DNA of 41,389 nt from Balneolaceae bacterium. GTDB lineage: Bacteria; Bacteroidota; Rhodothermia; Balneolales; Balneolaceae. Made by a program: the position numbers and the translations under genes. Position 1 is the stretch's first letter, and every line of letters starts with the position of its first letter. This document shows, piece by piece, positions 19,367-29,793 of the stretch. A model generated the notes under the pieces. The model saw only the letters and a program-made list of their open reading frames with translations, ran no database searches and had not been told where the DNA came from. The stretch is from assembly GCA_007123715.1 (NCBI GenBank), contig SKKO01000149.1, forward strand, positions 1 to 41,389, read 5' to 3'.

Positions 19367-20398
19367 ATGAAATCATTGAAATATACATTATCGACATGCC
19401 TGATTTTTTTCATGGTATTTGGTTTAGTAAAAACATCCTTTGCGCAGGACGAAGCAAGGACTCAAGCTATTCAGCTTTATAATGATGCTCAGGAACTTGC
19501 AGGTGGCAATGAATTTACCGGTGCCATTGAATTGTACAGGGATGCACTTCGAATTTCCCGGGCAAATAATTTAAGCGATATTACGGACCTCATAGTTGAA
19601 AGGCTCCCCAGGGTATATCAAACGCGTGCATCTAATGCATACCGTGATTACCAGAGTCAGCGTACAATGCAATCGTTAAACCAAGCCATTGATTATTTTA
19701 AAGCCTCCGAGCAGGCAGCCGGAGAATTTAACGAAAACCAGGTAGCACAACAGGCCGCAGCTGCCATTCCGCAACTGTATTATATCAGGTCTATACTCCA
19801 CTTCAGGCAGGAGAACCTGAGTAATGCCATGGAAGATCTCGATACTGCTATCGAAATGAATCCAAACTATGCGGTTGCCTATTACCAGAAAGGTATTGTG
19901 CAAAAACAGATGGCACCAACCAATGTGGATGCATTTATATATTGGTATGACAGAGCTATAGAAGTAGCTCAGCAGGCAAATGATACCCGCACATTGAACA
20001 ATGCAAGAAACGGTGCGCGTGATGAGCTGATTTTCAGGGCGGTGAATCTTGCCGATGAAAGACGATTTGCCGATGCCGTTGAATTACTGAACAGGGTTGA
20101 GAATTATGATCCAAACTCCTATGAAGCAAAATACAGGCTTTCCGAGATTGCGAACCTGAGAGGAAATTGGTCAAATGCCGAAGCGAGTGCAAGGCGAGCC
20201 CTTGATTTACATACAGGTGGTGTTGCCGATAAAGCGAAAATTTATTTTGAGCTGGGTACAGCATTGAAAGGGCAGGGTAATTTTGATGCAGCCTGTTCAG
20301 CATTTGAAAATGCCAGGTTTGGCGCTTTTACCGGGCCTGCAAACCATGAACTTCAGTTTGAACTTAAATGTGAAGGCCACACACAAACCGGAAGGTAA
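19367..20398 (+). CDS. Secreted tetratricopeptide-repeat protein
   Basis: Signal peptide, then TPR-like helices (LSNAMEDLDTAIEMNPNYAVAYYQKGIVQKQM, FADAVELLNRVENYDPNSYEAKYRLSEI). Confidence 0.85.
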   Translation: MKSLKYTLSTCLIFFMVFGLVKTSFAQDEARTQAIQLYNDAQELAGGNEFTGAIELYRDALRISRANNLSDITDLIVERLPRVYQTRASNAYRDYQSQRTMQSLNQAIDYFKASEQAAGEFNENQVAQQAAAAIPQLYYIRSILHFRQENLSNAMEDLDTAIEMNPNYAVAYYQKGIVQKQMAPTNVDAFIYWYDRAIEVAQQANDTRTLNNARNGARDELIFRAVNLADERRFADAVELLNRVENYDPNSYEAKYRLSEIANLRGNWSNAEASARRALDLHTGGVADKAKIYFELGTALKGQGNFDAACSAFENARFGAFTGPANHELQFELKCEGHTQTGR

Positions 20399-20416
20399 TC
20401 CCAAAGAACTGATTCA

Positions 20417-20450
20417 AAAGCCACCCTCAATAAAGGGTGGCTTTTTTTTT
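20417..20450 (+). terminator. Rho-independent terminator between the TPR gene and transketolase
   Basis: AAAAGCCACCCT-caataa-AGGGTGGCTTTTTTTTT. Confidence 0.92.
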
Positions 20451-20528
20451 GGTTGATTCTTTTGCCTTGAGGCGAACTTGCCTATCTTTTCAATTGGCCA
20501 AAATTTTTAACCAAGAATAATTTATTTA

Positions 20529-22532
20529 ATGAGCGAGAATCAGGATATTGCCAGGCAATGTGTTAATACGATCAGAACCCTTTCTATGGATGCCGTACAG
20601 GCAGCGAATTCCGGCCATCCGGGAATGCCGATGGGCATGGCTGATGCTGCATTTGTGCTATGGACGAAATTTCTGAAACACCATCCCCGCAATCCCCATT
20701 GGTATAATCGCGATCGTTTTATACTATCTGCCGGGCATGGTTCGATGTTGCTCTACTCGTTACTCCATCTTACCGGATATGATGTTTCATTGGATGAATT
20801 AAAAAACTTCAGGCAATATGGAAGCATCACACCAGGACACCCGGAGTACGGTTTAACCCCCGGAGTCGAAATTACAACCGGTCCGCTGGGACAGGGTTTC
20901 GGAACAGGTATTGGAATGGCTATAGCAGAAGAGTTTATGGCAGCGACATTCAATAAAGACGGTTTCATTCTCACAGATCACTATGTTTATGCAATCGTAA
21001 GTGACGGCGATCTGATGGAGGGAATTTCGCACGAAGCCGCCTCTCTTGCAGGGCATTTAAAACTGAGAAAACTCATCTACCTTTATGATTCCAATAACAT
21101 ATCTATAGATGGGTCAACCGATTTATCGTTCACAGATGATACAAAAAAACGTTTTGAAGCATATGGCTGGGATGTCTGTGTAATTGACGGGCACAATCAT
21201 GCAGAAATCGAGAATGCGATCAGGCATGCACAAACAACAGACAAACCGTCATTAATCGAATGTAAAACCATTATTGGTTATGGCAGCCCGAATAAGCAGG
21301 GCACGGCAGATTCACACGGTGCCCCGCTTGGGGATGAAGAAATCAGGCTTACCAAGGAGAATATTGGCGCCGAGCCGGATAAAACTTTTTTTATTCCGGA
21401 TATAGTTAAGGCTGAAATGCAGAAAGCCGTTGTTTATGGTGAGAATCTTGAAAATGAATGGAATCAGATCATATCCGGGTATGAAAAAAAATATCCTGTT
21501 GATGCGGCAACTTTTCACCGGTTCTTAAATCGTAAACTTCCCGATTCATGGAATGAGATTTTGCCGGTTTTCCCACCTGATTCCAAGGGGTTGGCGACAA
21601 GAAAATCATCCGGAGAGGTACTTAACTCTATCTCAAAACATATTTTTAATTTAATTGGAGGCTCTGCCGATTTAACCGGAAGTACCAATACTGATTTAAA
21701 AGATGAAACTGTTTTTAATGCAGAAAACAGGACAGGCCGCAATTTTCATTATGGAGTAAGAGAGCATGCCATGGCTGCCGCCCTGAATGGTATGGCTTTA
21801 CACGGCGGTATCATTCCGTATGGAGGTACGTTTCTTGTTTTCGCGGATTATAACAAACCATCCATTCGAATTGCAGCGATTTCAAAAATCCCCACCATTT
21901 TTGTCTTTACTCACGATAGCATTGGAATTGGGGAAGACGGACCCACACACCAGCCCATAGAGCAATTGGCAGCACTAAGGGCCACACCCAATCTATATGT
22001 GTTGCGTCCGGCCGATGCAAATGAAACCGCATTTAGCTGGAAAATTGCAATAGAAAGAGATAATGGGCCGTCATTGCTCGTTCTTACCCGCCAGAATCTG
22101 CCAACACTGGATCGTACTTTATACTCTGACGCCAAAGGTTCTGAAAAGGGGGCATATATCATTAAAAAAGAAAGCAATCAAAAAATTGATCTGATTTTAA
22201 TTGCAACGGGTTCTGAACTACATCCAACTCTTTCTGCTGCTGAATTGCTCGAAGAAAAAGGCCATTCTGTTCGTGTAGTCAGTATGCCATGTATGGAATT
22301 GTTCGAAGATCAAACGGTTAAATACAAAAAAAGCGTACTTCCTGACGAAGCCAAAAAACGTGTTTCGGTTGAAGCAGGCTCAACGTTTGGGTGGCACAAA
22401 TGGATTGGGGACGAGGGTATAGCAATTGGCCTCGACCAGTTTGGTATTTCAGCTCCTTTTCAAATGGCTTATGAACATTTTGGGTTTACAGCTGATTTGA
22501 TCCAAAAGAAGTGTGAGGAAATGCTCAGTTAA
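20529..22532 (+). CDS. tkt: Transketolase
   Basis: [99 protein letters not shown]. Confidence 0.97.
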   Translation: MSENQDIARQCVNTIRTLSMDAVQAANSGHPGMPMGMADAAFVLWTKFLKHHPRNPHWYNRDRFILSAGHGSMLLYSLLHLTGYDVSLDELKNFRQYGSITPGHPEYGLTPGVEITTGPLGQGFGTGIGMAIAEEFMAATFNKDGFILTDHYVYAIVSDGDLMEGISHEAASLAGHLKLRKLIYLYDSNNISIDGSTDLSFTDDTKKRFEAYGWDVCVIDGHNHAEIENAIRHAQTTDKPSLIECKTIIGYGSPNKQGTADSHGAPLGDEEIRLTKENIGAEPDKTFFIPDIVKAEMQKAVVYGENLENEWNQIISGYEKKYPVDAATFHRFLNRKLPDSWNEILPVFPPDSKGLATRKSSGEVLNSISKHIFNLIGGSADLTGSTNTDLKDETVFNAENRTGRNFHYGVREHAMAAALNGMALHGGIIPYGGTFLVFADYNKPSIRIAAISKIPTIFVFTHDSIGIGEDGPTHQPIEQLAALRATPNLYVLRPADANETAFSWKIAIERDNGPSLLVLTRQNLPTLDRTLYSDAKGSEKGAYIIKKESNQKIDLILIATGSELHPTLSAAELLEEKGHSVRVVSMPCMELFEDQTVKYKKSVLPDEAKKRVSVEAGSTFGWHKWIGDEGIAIGLDQFGISAPFQMAYEHFGFTADLIQKKCEEMLS

Positions 22533-23706
22533 GTTGTTTTGGGAGTTCTAATTTATGGACGGTGGTAAAAGTGATATCATCATTTGGAACTTCATCGCCA
22601 ATAAACTGCTCGATAGATGATTGAATTTTCTGAGTAATGGTTTTGGCATGAAGCGATCCATAAATGGATAAAATTCCTTCCAGCCTTTCAACTCCATATT
22701 CTTCGTTTCTGCTGTTTCGGGCTTCTATTAATCCATCAGTGTAAAGGAGCAAACTGTCGCCCGGTTCAAACTGGTATTTTTTCTCTTCGAGTTGTTTTTT
22801 CAGTGCATTTGTGGTGGTCATACCCAGTGCAAATCCATCAGAATTCAGCTTGAATGTGGTATCATGATGTTTATTGTATACAAAAGGTATGTTGTGGCCG
22901 GCTCTTGAAAACATAAAATAGTTTTCATTATGCGGGAAAAAAGCGGCACAGGCTGTTACAAAAGTTTTATCCTTTTTATTTGATTTTACATAATTATTTA
23001 GTTCAAGAAACAGCTCTTTTGGGCTTGGTTCCAGTTTTTTTATGAGAAGATGGACAAGAGCCTGTAGCCTTACCATATACAATGCAGCACTCATTCCTTT
23101 TCCCGAAACATCTGCAATAACGATGTAGGTCCCTTTTTCTGAAGGGATCACATCTACATAATCCCCGCCCACTTCCTGTGCAGTCGCTGCAAATGAGTGA
23201 ACTTCAATCTGATTTACATTCATACTCGATGGAGGAAGCAGGCTTAACTGAATGTCTCGCGCGAAATCGAGCTCTTTCTGCACATCTGATTTCTCAAGAA
23301 GTTCAATCAATAATATGATCAGGATACATGCAAATGAAACCGGAAGTAAAACAGGATGAATTATGAACCCGGTTAAACCGACAAGGGTAAAAAGATAGTG
23401 AGCAAAGAAACCGATCAGAGAAATGCCAAAAACAAGGCGCCGAACAGGATTCAGCCTTTTTGTCAATGCCGCTAAAACACTGAGCATACGCTGGTAGATA
23501 GGAATTTCTTCCGGACGTGTATCAGGATTAATTTCTTTAACCGCATCATAATATAACTGTTTTAGCCTTTCCGAGTCGGATTGAAACTCTTTGCCAAGCT
23601 GGCGTGTGCTCATTCCGGTTACATACTCCTCATAGAAAGCTTTGGTACCGTATGCAGATTTTGTTTCGTTTTTTAAAGCCATTCTGTAATGATTATTCCG
23701 TTTCAC
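22525..23706 (-). CDS. PP2C/SpoIIE (RsbU-like) serine phosphatase with N-terminal membrane region
   Basis: [70 protein letters not shown]; overlaps tkt 3' end by 8 bp. Confidence 0.9.
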   Translation of the reverse strand: MKRNNHYRMALKNETKSAYGTKAFYEEYVTGMSTRQLGKEFQSDSERLKQLYYDAVKEINPDTRPEEIPIYQRMLSVLAALTKRLNPVRRLVFGISLIGFFAHYLFTLVGLTGFIIHPVLLPVSFACILIILLIELLEKSDVQKELDFARDIQLSLLPPSSMNVNQIEVHSFAATAQEVGGDYVDVIPSEKGTYIVIADVSGKGMSAALYMVRLQALVHLLIKKLEPSPKELFLELNNYVKSNKKDKTFVTACAAFFPHNENYFMFSRAGHNIPFVYNKHHDTTFKLNSDGFALGMTTTNALKKQLEEKKYQFEPGDSLLLYTDGLIEARNSRNEEYGVERLEGILSIYGSLHAKTITQKIQSSIEQFIGDEVPNDDITFTTVHKLELPKQLN

Positions 23707-23836
23707 CTATTCCTTAATACGCAGGTAATTTAAAAAAGTTAACGGTAAGATAGCTTTTAAAAGCTGTGGTGATTTTTTTGGATTAAGGGTTCAGGCTTGC
23801 GGGGCAGATTCGGTGAGTACTGTCAGGTTAAACCAG

Positions 23837-23857
23837 GCATCCGGCATCCTGCATCTT
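23837..23857. repeat. Imperfect tandem heptad repeat GCATCCG/GCATCCT/GCATCTT
   Basis: Three consecutive 7-mers sharing GCATC in the intergenic region. Confidence 0.6.
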
Positions 23858-24049
23858 GTGCCACAAGCCAGAATTATGCTCTAATTATTGAGTAATACCG
23901 TATTGAATTCTGTGATTTTGCACTGTTAAATAGACAGTAGCCTCTTAGGCAGCGGCCAGAGCATGTTTAGAATGATAGATATCTGCTTTAATTATCCCTG
24001 CTTTTTACGATATTACCATCTGAAAATTCAGTCAATGATCGGAGGTTTT

Positions 24050-25417
24050 TTGAAAGAGTTCATCAAAATTGCATCGGGACAGGGGTTTTGGGGTGATTTA
24101 CCTAATGCCCCGGTTAACCAGGTAAAAAAAGGAAAAATTGATTATCTGGTAATGGATTACCTTGCCGAGGTGACCATGTCGATTATGCAGAAACAAAAAA
24201 TGCGGAATGAAAACTTTGGTTATGCAAGAGATTTTATTGAAGTGATTGAATCTGTGATTCATCACATTAAAGAAGATGGTGTAAAGGTGATATCCAATGC
24301 CGGAGGGGTAAATCCGATAGCTTGCAAGGATGCTGTGCTTGAGGTTGCGAAAAAATCCGGAATTGAAGGGCTGAAAATTGCTGTAGTAGATGGTGATGAT
24401 ATACTGCATGAACTTGATGAATTAATCCAAAACGGCCATGAATTGAAAAACATGGAAACAGGTGAGCCTGTGGCATCTGTTCGTGACCGCCTGCTGAGCG
24501 CAAATATCTATTTTGGCTGTCGCCCGATTGTTGAAGCCCTCGAAAAGGGTGCTGATATTATTATAACAGGACGTGTTACGGATACGGGACTGACCCTTGC
24601 ACCTATGGTTTATGAATTTGGCTGGGACTTAAATGATTACAACCTGATGGCAGCGGGTACGATAGCCGGTCACATTATTGAATGCGGCGGGCAGGTGAGC
24701 GGGGGAAATTTCACGGATTGGGAGACAGTAAGTAAGATCGAAGAAATTGGTTTTCCGATCATTGAAGCCTATCCAGATGGTAGCTTTGTTGTTACCAAAC
24801 ACGAAAAAACCGGCGGGTTAGTTTCAGAAATGACGGTGAAAGAGCAGTTGTTGTATGAAATAGGGAATCCGAAACAATATATTACCCCTGATTGTATTGC
24901 CGATTTTACCACGATACAACTTTCACAGGACGGGAAAGACCGGGTTAAAGTTTGGGGAATTAAAGGCGAAGAAGATACACCAACCTATAAAATATCTGCA
25001 AGTTATATAGATGGTTATAAGCTGTCTTCCACTCTGGTGTATTGCTGGCCAGATGCTTTGAAAAAAGCTGAGTTTGCCGGTGAGATACTATTGAAAAGGG
25101 CAAAAAAATCAGGAATAACGTTCAAGAATACAAATCTGGAATTTATTGGGGTTAATGCATGTAATGAAGATCCGAATATTTTAAGTAAAGACTATAGTGA
25201 ACTGAATGAGGTTCAAATGAGGATCTCGGTTCAGGGTGATTCGAAAGAAGAACTCGACCGTTTTGGCCGGGAGATTGCACCACTGATATTAACAGGGCCG
25301 GGCGGAGTTACAGGATTTGCCGGAGGGAGGCCGAAAGCAACAGAAGTGGTGGCATACTGGCCGGCTCTGCTTGATAAAAAAGCCGCAAAAGCAAGGGTGA
25401 GTATTTTTCAAATTTGA
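24050..25417 (+). CDS. AtuA-like (DUF1446, acyclic terpene utilisation family) protein; probable TTG start
   Basis: IKIASGQGFWGD, VISNAGGVNPIAC, DIIITGRVTDTGLTLAPMVYEFGW, HIIECGGQVSGGNFTDW. GGAGG at 24041-24045 lies 4 nt before in-frame TTG 24050; ORF track starts at 23963. Confidence 0.85.
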   Translation: MKEFIKIASGQGFWGDLPNAPVNQVKKGKIDYLVMDYLAEVTMSIMQKQKMRNENFGYARDFIEVIESVIHHIKEDGVKVISNAGGVNPIACKDAVLEVAKKSGIEGLKIAVVDGDDILHELDELIQNGHELKNMETGEPVASVRDRLLSANIYFGCRPIVEALEKGADIIITGRVTDTGLTLAPMVYEFGWDLNDYNLMAAGTIAGHIIECGGQVSGGNFTDWETVSKIEEIGFPIIEAYPDGSFVVTKHEKTGGLVSEMTVKEQLLYEIGNPKQYITPDCIADFTTIQLSQDGKDRVKVWGIKGEEDTPTYKISASYIDGYKLSSTLVYCWPDALKKAEFAGEILLKRAKKSGITFKNTNLEFIGVNACNEDPNILSKDYSELNEVQMRISVQGDSKEELDRFGREIAPLILTGPGGVTGFAGGRPKATEVVAYWPALLDKKAAKARVSIFQI

Positions 25418-25563
25418 CATGAATAGATTTTCATGTTTTCCGGGTTAAAAATCAAAACATCCGGAACTAAATATGCAAAAAATTGAGGAAGGTGTGTGAA
25501 TAGTTCGTTAACTTCAGCACGCAATTAGAAAACTAATTATTAATCGATCTCAGAATAACAAAC

Positions 25564-26595
25564 ATGGTTATTGGCATTATCGGAGCGGGAATTTCCGGTC
25601 TTACAGCAGGAAGGTTATTGGCAAGGGCAGGACATGAAGTCACTATTTTTGAGAAAAGCAGGGGATATGGCGGCAGAATGGCCACCCGCTATGCTGGTGA
25701 TGATCTGTCAGTAAAATTAGATCATGGCCTAAACTATTTTACCGCAGAGCTACCACTTTTTAAAGAATTTGCAAACGAACTGCTCGAAAATGGACTTATT
25801 CAGCAGTGGGGTAAAAATTTTGCCGGATTCGATGGTGAGAATCTTTTGGATAAAGATCCGACTATCCCGGCAGTGAAGTACTACACCTCAACAAACGGTA
25901 TGAACAGAATTGGTAAATATATGAGCCGTTGGGTGGATGTGCGTAACAGTACACGTGTTGGCGGATTAACTCACATTGGGGCAAACCGTACAAAAAAAAG
26001 ATCCTGGATGATCAATCTTATTTCAAGTGAGGTTGTAGGTGTAGATGCGGTTATCATTGCCTTGCCTGCACCGCAGGCGTATGGAATTCTCTCCACCACT
26101 ATAGACGAGACAAATTCACTGAAAATAGTGAGGCAAATTGATGAGATTCATTACAGAGCCGCGTACACCTTAATGGCAGGGTACTCAAACAGCAGGTTGC
26201 CAGAATGGGACGGCATTCTTTGCCGGAACAGCCTTCTTGATTTCGTTTCCAATGAATCTTCCAAGAGAGAAGGCCAGGAATGTACTTTTGTGCTTCAGGC
26301 TTCTGACCAATTTACTAAAGAACATAAAGATAGTGATGCGGATACCGTAAAAAAGCTGATGTTAACCGAATTTGCAAAGGTAACGGGAGGCTGGTCTACC
26401 AAACCCGACTGGCATCAGCTTCATTTTTGGAGGTTCAGCCGCGCAAGGAAAGTATTGGGCAAACCGTTTATTCTGCATGAAGACGAAGATAGCCCGCTTG
26501 CTCTCACAGGTGACTATTTCGAAGGAAATACAGTTGAAAATGCCTATCAATCCGGCTATAAACTGGCTAAGCATTGGATTGAAAAATATTCCTAA
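25564..26595 (+). CDS. NAD(P)/FAD-dependent amine oxidase-like (renalase-like) oxidoreductase
   Basis: IGIIGAGISGLTAGRLLARAGHEVTIFEKSRGYGGRMATR dinucleotide-binding motif; C-terminal LALTGDYFEGNTVENAYQSGYKLA. Confidence 0.9.
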   Translation: MVIGIIGAGISGLTAGRLLARAGHEVTIFEKSRGYGGRMATRYAGDDLSVKLDHGLNYFTAELPLFKEFANELLENGLIQQWGKNFAGFDGENLLDKDPTIPAVKYYTSTNGMNRIGKYMSRWVDVRNSTRVGGLTHIGANRTKKRSWMINLISSEVVGVDAVIIALPAPQAYGILSTTIDETNSLKIVRQIDEIHYRAAYTLMAGYSNSRLPEWDGILCRNSLLDFVSNESSKREGQECTFVLQASDQFTKEHKDSDADTVKKLMLTEFAKVTGGWSTKPDWHQLHFWRFSRARKVLGKPFILHEDEDSPLALTGDYFEGNTVENAYQSGYKLAKHWIEKYS

Positions 26596-26605
26596 ATAAA
26601 AGCCT

Positions 26606-26639
26606 TATACGATAAAACGTATAATCGTATACTTTTTTT
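26606..26639 (+). terminator. Rho-independent terminator after the amine oxidase-like gene
   Basis: TATACGAT-aaaacgtata-ATCGTATA then c and seven Ts. Confidence 0.75.
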
Positions 26640-26707
26640 AATCGGTTTGAATGAAAACCGGTACAGATCCGTTGTTCTGTAACGTTGAATACCTTAACTA
26701 AATCTCC

Positions 26708-28501
26708 TTGAAAAAGCTCAATCAATTTATATCAAGATATAAGGGGGTAATGATATTGGGTGCGATGTTCTTAACTGCATCCAACTTCTTTTTGGTATGG
26801 ATTCCTGTACTTATACGCCGAACCATGGATGAGGTTGAAGCATTAGGTACAGAATTTAGCAATGAATATGATTCAATTGTCACAGTACTTTTTTCGAGTG
26901 ATGCCGGAAACATATTAGCCTTCAATTCAATTCTATTGATAGGGACAGTGGCATTATATGGCCTCTTGCTTTTTGCAACCCGGCAAACCATTATTATCAG
27001 TTCCCGAAAAATTGAGTTTGATATCCGCAATCAGATTATGGACAAGCTCATGGAATTGCCCCAGCGGTATTTTGCAAACAATAGTACCGGTGAAATTTAC
27101 ATAAGAACCACAGAAGATGTGGCAAGGGTAAGGGAGTATTTTGGGCCTGTATTCATGTATACGGTAAATACTGTAACCCGGGCTGGATTCATTATCACTA
27201 TGATGATCATTGTAAACCCCGAACTCACATTTTGGGCACTATTGCCATTGCCATTTCTTTCAGCATTTGCCTATTGGGTAAGCGGGTTCATAAACAAATA
27301 TCAGCTCATTATACAGGAGCAATATTCAAGAATTGCAGGCAAAGCCCAGGAAACATTCAGCAGTATAAGGCTAATCAAAGCATTTAACAGAACCGGTTAT
27401 GAACAAAAACGTTTTGAGATAGAGAGTGACGAGTATCGTAAGAAAAAACTGAAACTTGATTTGGTTGAATCCCTGTTTCATCCAACACTGAACCTGCTGA
27501 TTGGCGCTTCTGTTTTAATCGTGATTTGGAAGGGGGGTATTATGGTTATAGACGGGCTGATCACCATTGGCAATATCGCGGAATTTGTAATTTATGTGGC
27601 ATATCTCACCTGGCCTGTCGCATCTCTCGGTTACACTGTAAATACCCTTCAGAAATCTCTTGCAAGCTGGGAGAGAATAGATAACATGCTCTCCGAACAT
27701 ATAGATATCCTTGATGATGAAACACTCCAATATGAGAAACCGCATAAAGTGATCGGAGACATAGAATTTCGGAATGTAAGTTTTAAATATCCCGGCTCTG
27801 ATGAATATGCCGTCAAAAATATAAGCCTGAAGATAGAAGCCGGAAGCAATGTGGCAATCGTAGGAAGAACTGGGGCAGGCAAAACAACTCTTGTTAATCT
27901 CATCCCAAGATTATTTGACCCAACTGAAGGAGAAATTCTGATTGATGGGAAAAATATAAAAGAATGGAACCTGAAGCATTTAAGACAGTCTATTGGTTAT
28001 GTGCCCCAGGAAACTTTTTTGTTTTCAACAACTGTAAAAGAAAACATTGCTTTTGGCGTTGATGGTGCATCAATGACAAAAATTGAAAAAGCAGCAGAAA
28101 TTGCACAGGTTTTAGATAATATTTTGGATTTTGAGAAAAAATTTGAGACACTTGTAGGTGAAAGGGGTATTACACTTTCCGGAGGCCAAAAACAACGAAC
28201 GGCAATTGCAAGAGCTGTAATAAAGAACCCTGAATTTATTATATTAGATGATTCACTAAGTGCTGTTGATACAAAAACAGAAGATGCTATAATGCATCAC
28301 CTGCGCGAACAACTTAATAACAAGACCACAATCATGATATCGCACAGAATCTCAACAGTAAAAAATGCTGATACAATTTTTTATCTGCACGGTGGTTCAT
28401 TAGTAGAGACAGGTACTCACAATGAATTAATTAAACGTGAAGGGCGTTATGCCAACATGTACAGCAAACAATTAATTGAACAAGAATTAGATCAAATATA
28501 A
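26708..28501 (+). CDS. ABC exporter half-transporter (TMD-NBD) with Asp in place of catalytic Glu; TTG start
   Basis: Walker A GRTGAGKTT, signature LSGGQKQR, Walker B IILDDSLSAVD. Confidence 0.93.
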   Translation: MKKLNQFISRYKGVMILGAMFLTASNFFLVWIPVLIRRTMDEVEALGTEFSNEYDSIVTVLFSSDAGNILAFNSILLIGTVALYGLLLFATRQTIIISSRKIEFDIRNQIMDKLMELPQRYFANNSTGEIYIRTTEDVARVREYFGPVFMYTVNTVTRAGFIITMMIIVNPELTFWALLPLPFLSAFAYWVSGFINKYQLIIQEQYSRIAGKAQETFSSIRLIKAFNRTGYEQKRFEIESDEYRKKKLKLDLVESLFHPTLNLLIGASVLIVIWKGGIMVIDGLITIGNIAEFVIYVAYLTWPVASLGYTVNTLQKSLASWERIDNMLSEHIDILDDETLQYEKPHKVIGDIEFRNVSFKYPGSDEYAVKNISLKIEAGSNVAIVGRTGAGKTTLVNLIPRLFDPTEGEILIDGKNIKEWNLKHLRQSIGYVPQETFLFSTTVKENIAFGVDGASMTKIEKAAEIAQVLDNILDFEKKFETLVGERGITLSGGQKQRTAIARAVIKNPEFIILDDSLSAVDTKTEDAIMHHLREQLNNKTTIMISHRISTVKNADTIFYLHGGSLVETGTHNELIKREGRYANMYSKQLIEQELDQI

Positions 28502-28565
28502 TTAACATAAACGGGCATCTTTTGTTTGAAAGGCAAAAGCCCATAAAACATAACGGGAGATAACA

Positions 28566-29768
28566 ATGATTATAGTACCCTTAGGCGTGGCATCGGCAAC
28601 ACCAACAGCTGTTAGGCATCTGCCATCTGTAGCCCTGTGGAGGGAAGGTGATGTACACCTTTTTGATTGCGGGGAAAATGCCCAAATGCGGATGCTGCAG
28701 GCAGGCTTAAAAAGATCGAAAATTGAGAATATCTTTATATCTCATTTTGATATGGATCACTATTCAGGATTGTTGGGGTTGATTTCCACACTACAACTTC
28801 AGCGACGTGATAAAACACTTACAATCGTTGGCCCGAAGGGCATCAAAGATTATGTGGAATGGAATGTAAAATTTGCAAAAATCGAACTCAATTTTCCCAT
28901 TGAGTTTGTTGAAGTTGAAGAAGGTTTCGAATTGCAAAGAGTGATTGATACCGATGATTATTATGTGGAGGCAAGACCTTTAAACCATACTTCATTTTGC
29001 ATGGGCTTCAGGTTTCAGGAAAAAGACAAACCGGGCAAGGTTGACGCAGATAAAGCACATACACTGGGTATCACTGATGATGAACAGTTCAAGGCTCTGA
29101 AAGCCGGGGAAGATCTTACACTTGAAAGCGGAACCCTGGTTAAATCGTATGATATTGTTGGCCATCCAAGGCCGGGTGACAGTTTTGCCTATATTTCGGA
29201 TACCAAGTATTGCCCGAACTCCGTGAAACTGGCCATGAATACAAATATCCTTTATCATGAGGCTACATTCAGTGATTCCCTTGCCGATAAAGCCGCAGAA
29301 ACAGGACACTCAACTTCAAGTGATGCCGCACGTGTAGCAAACGAAGCGCAAACGAAGCTACTCGTTATCGGTCACTTCTCAGCCCGTTATACCAATCCTT
29401 TTGTACTGCTGAGAGAAGCAAGAGCAAAATTTTTTCCCGCATGGCTGGCAACTGAACTCAGGCCTATTTATACAAATCCCTCTCAGGAGAAAGGCATCGT
29501 GAAGCCGAAAATCCAAATTCAAGAGATGGATGAAAAACAGGGGATGAAAACTCAAAAACGTCATAAACCCGAAAAAGGTGGAAGCAAGAAATTCCGAAGC
29601 CGGAAAGGTGGGCCATCTGACCGAAGGCCAAGGCGCGACGATTCAGGTGAACGCAGAAAAAGAAGGCCGGAACAACGCCAGGGTAATGATTATAACAACC
29701 AGGGCAGTTCAAGGCCAACGAAACATATTACACCAAGAACCCCGTTCGATAATTTTGACCGCTTTTAA
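28566..29768 (+). CDS. RNase Z-like metallo-beta-lactamase-fold protein with basic C-terminal extension
   Basis: IFISHFDMDHYSGLLGL, ARPLNHTSFCMGFRF, FAYISDTKYCPNS, LYHEATF, ETGHSTSSDAARVANEAQTKLLVIGHFSARY, then an R/K-rich tail. Confidence 0.9.
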   Translation: MIIVPLGVASATPTAVRHLPSVALWREGDVHLFDCGENAQMRMLQAGLKRSKIENIFISHFDMDHYSGLLGLISTLQLQRRDKTLTIVGPKGIKDYVEWNVKFAKIELNFPIEFVEVEEGFELQRVIDTDDYYVEARPLNHTSFCMGFRFQEKDKPGKVDADKAHTLGITDDEQFKALKAGEDLTLESGTLVKSYDIVGHPRPGDSFAYISDTKYCPNSVKLAMNTNILYHEATFSDSLADKAAETGHSTSSDAARVANEAQTKLLVIGHFSARYTNPFVLLREARAKFFPAWLATELRPIYTNPSQEKGIVKPKIQIQEMDEKQGMKTQKRHKPEKGGSKKFRSRKGGPSDRRPRRDDSGERRKRRPEQRQGNDYNNQGSSRPTKHITPRTPFDNFDRF

Positions 29769-29793
29769 AAGCTGAACAAGAAAGAAGTATACT

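Noticed and set aside
23760-23960. Possible tRNA or small RNA (ggttcaggc resembles a T-loop) in the gap before the AtuA-like gene
   Set aside because: No cloverleaf or acceptor stem could be traced by eye; tRNAscan-SE and Rfam would be decisive.
28512-28543. Bulged hairpin gggc-at-cttttg...caaaag-ccc between ABC and RNase Z-like genes
   Set aside because: No T-tract and a 3-nt bulge; weak evidence for function.
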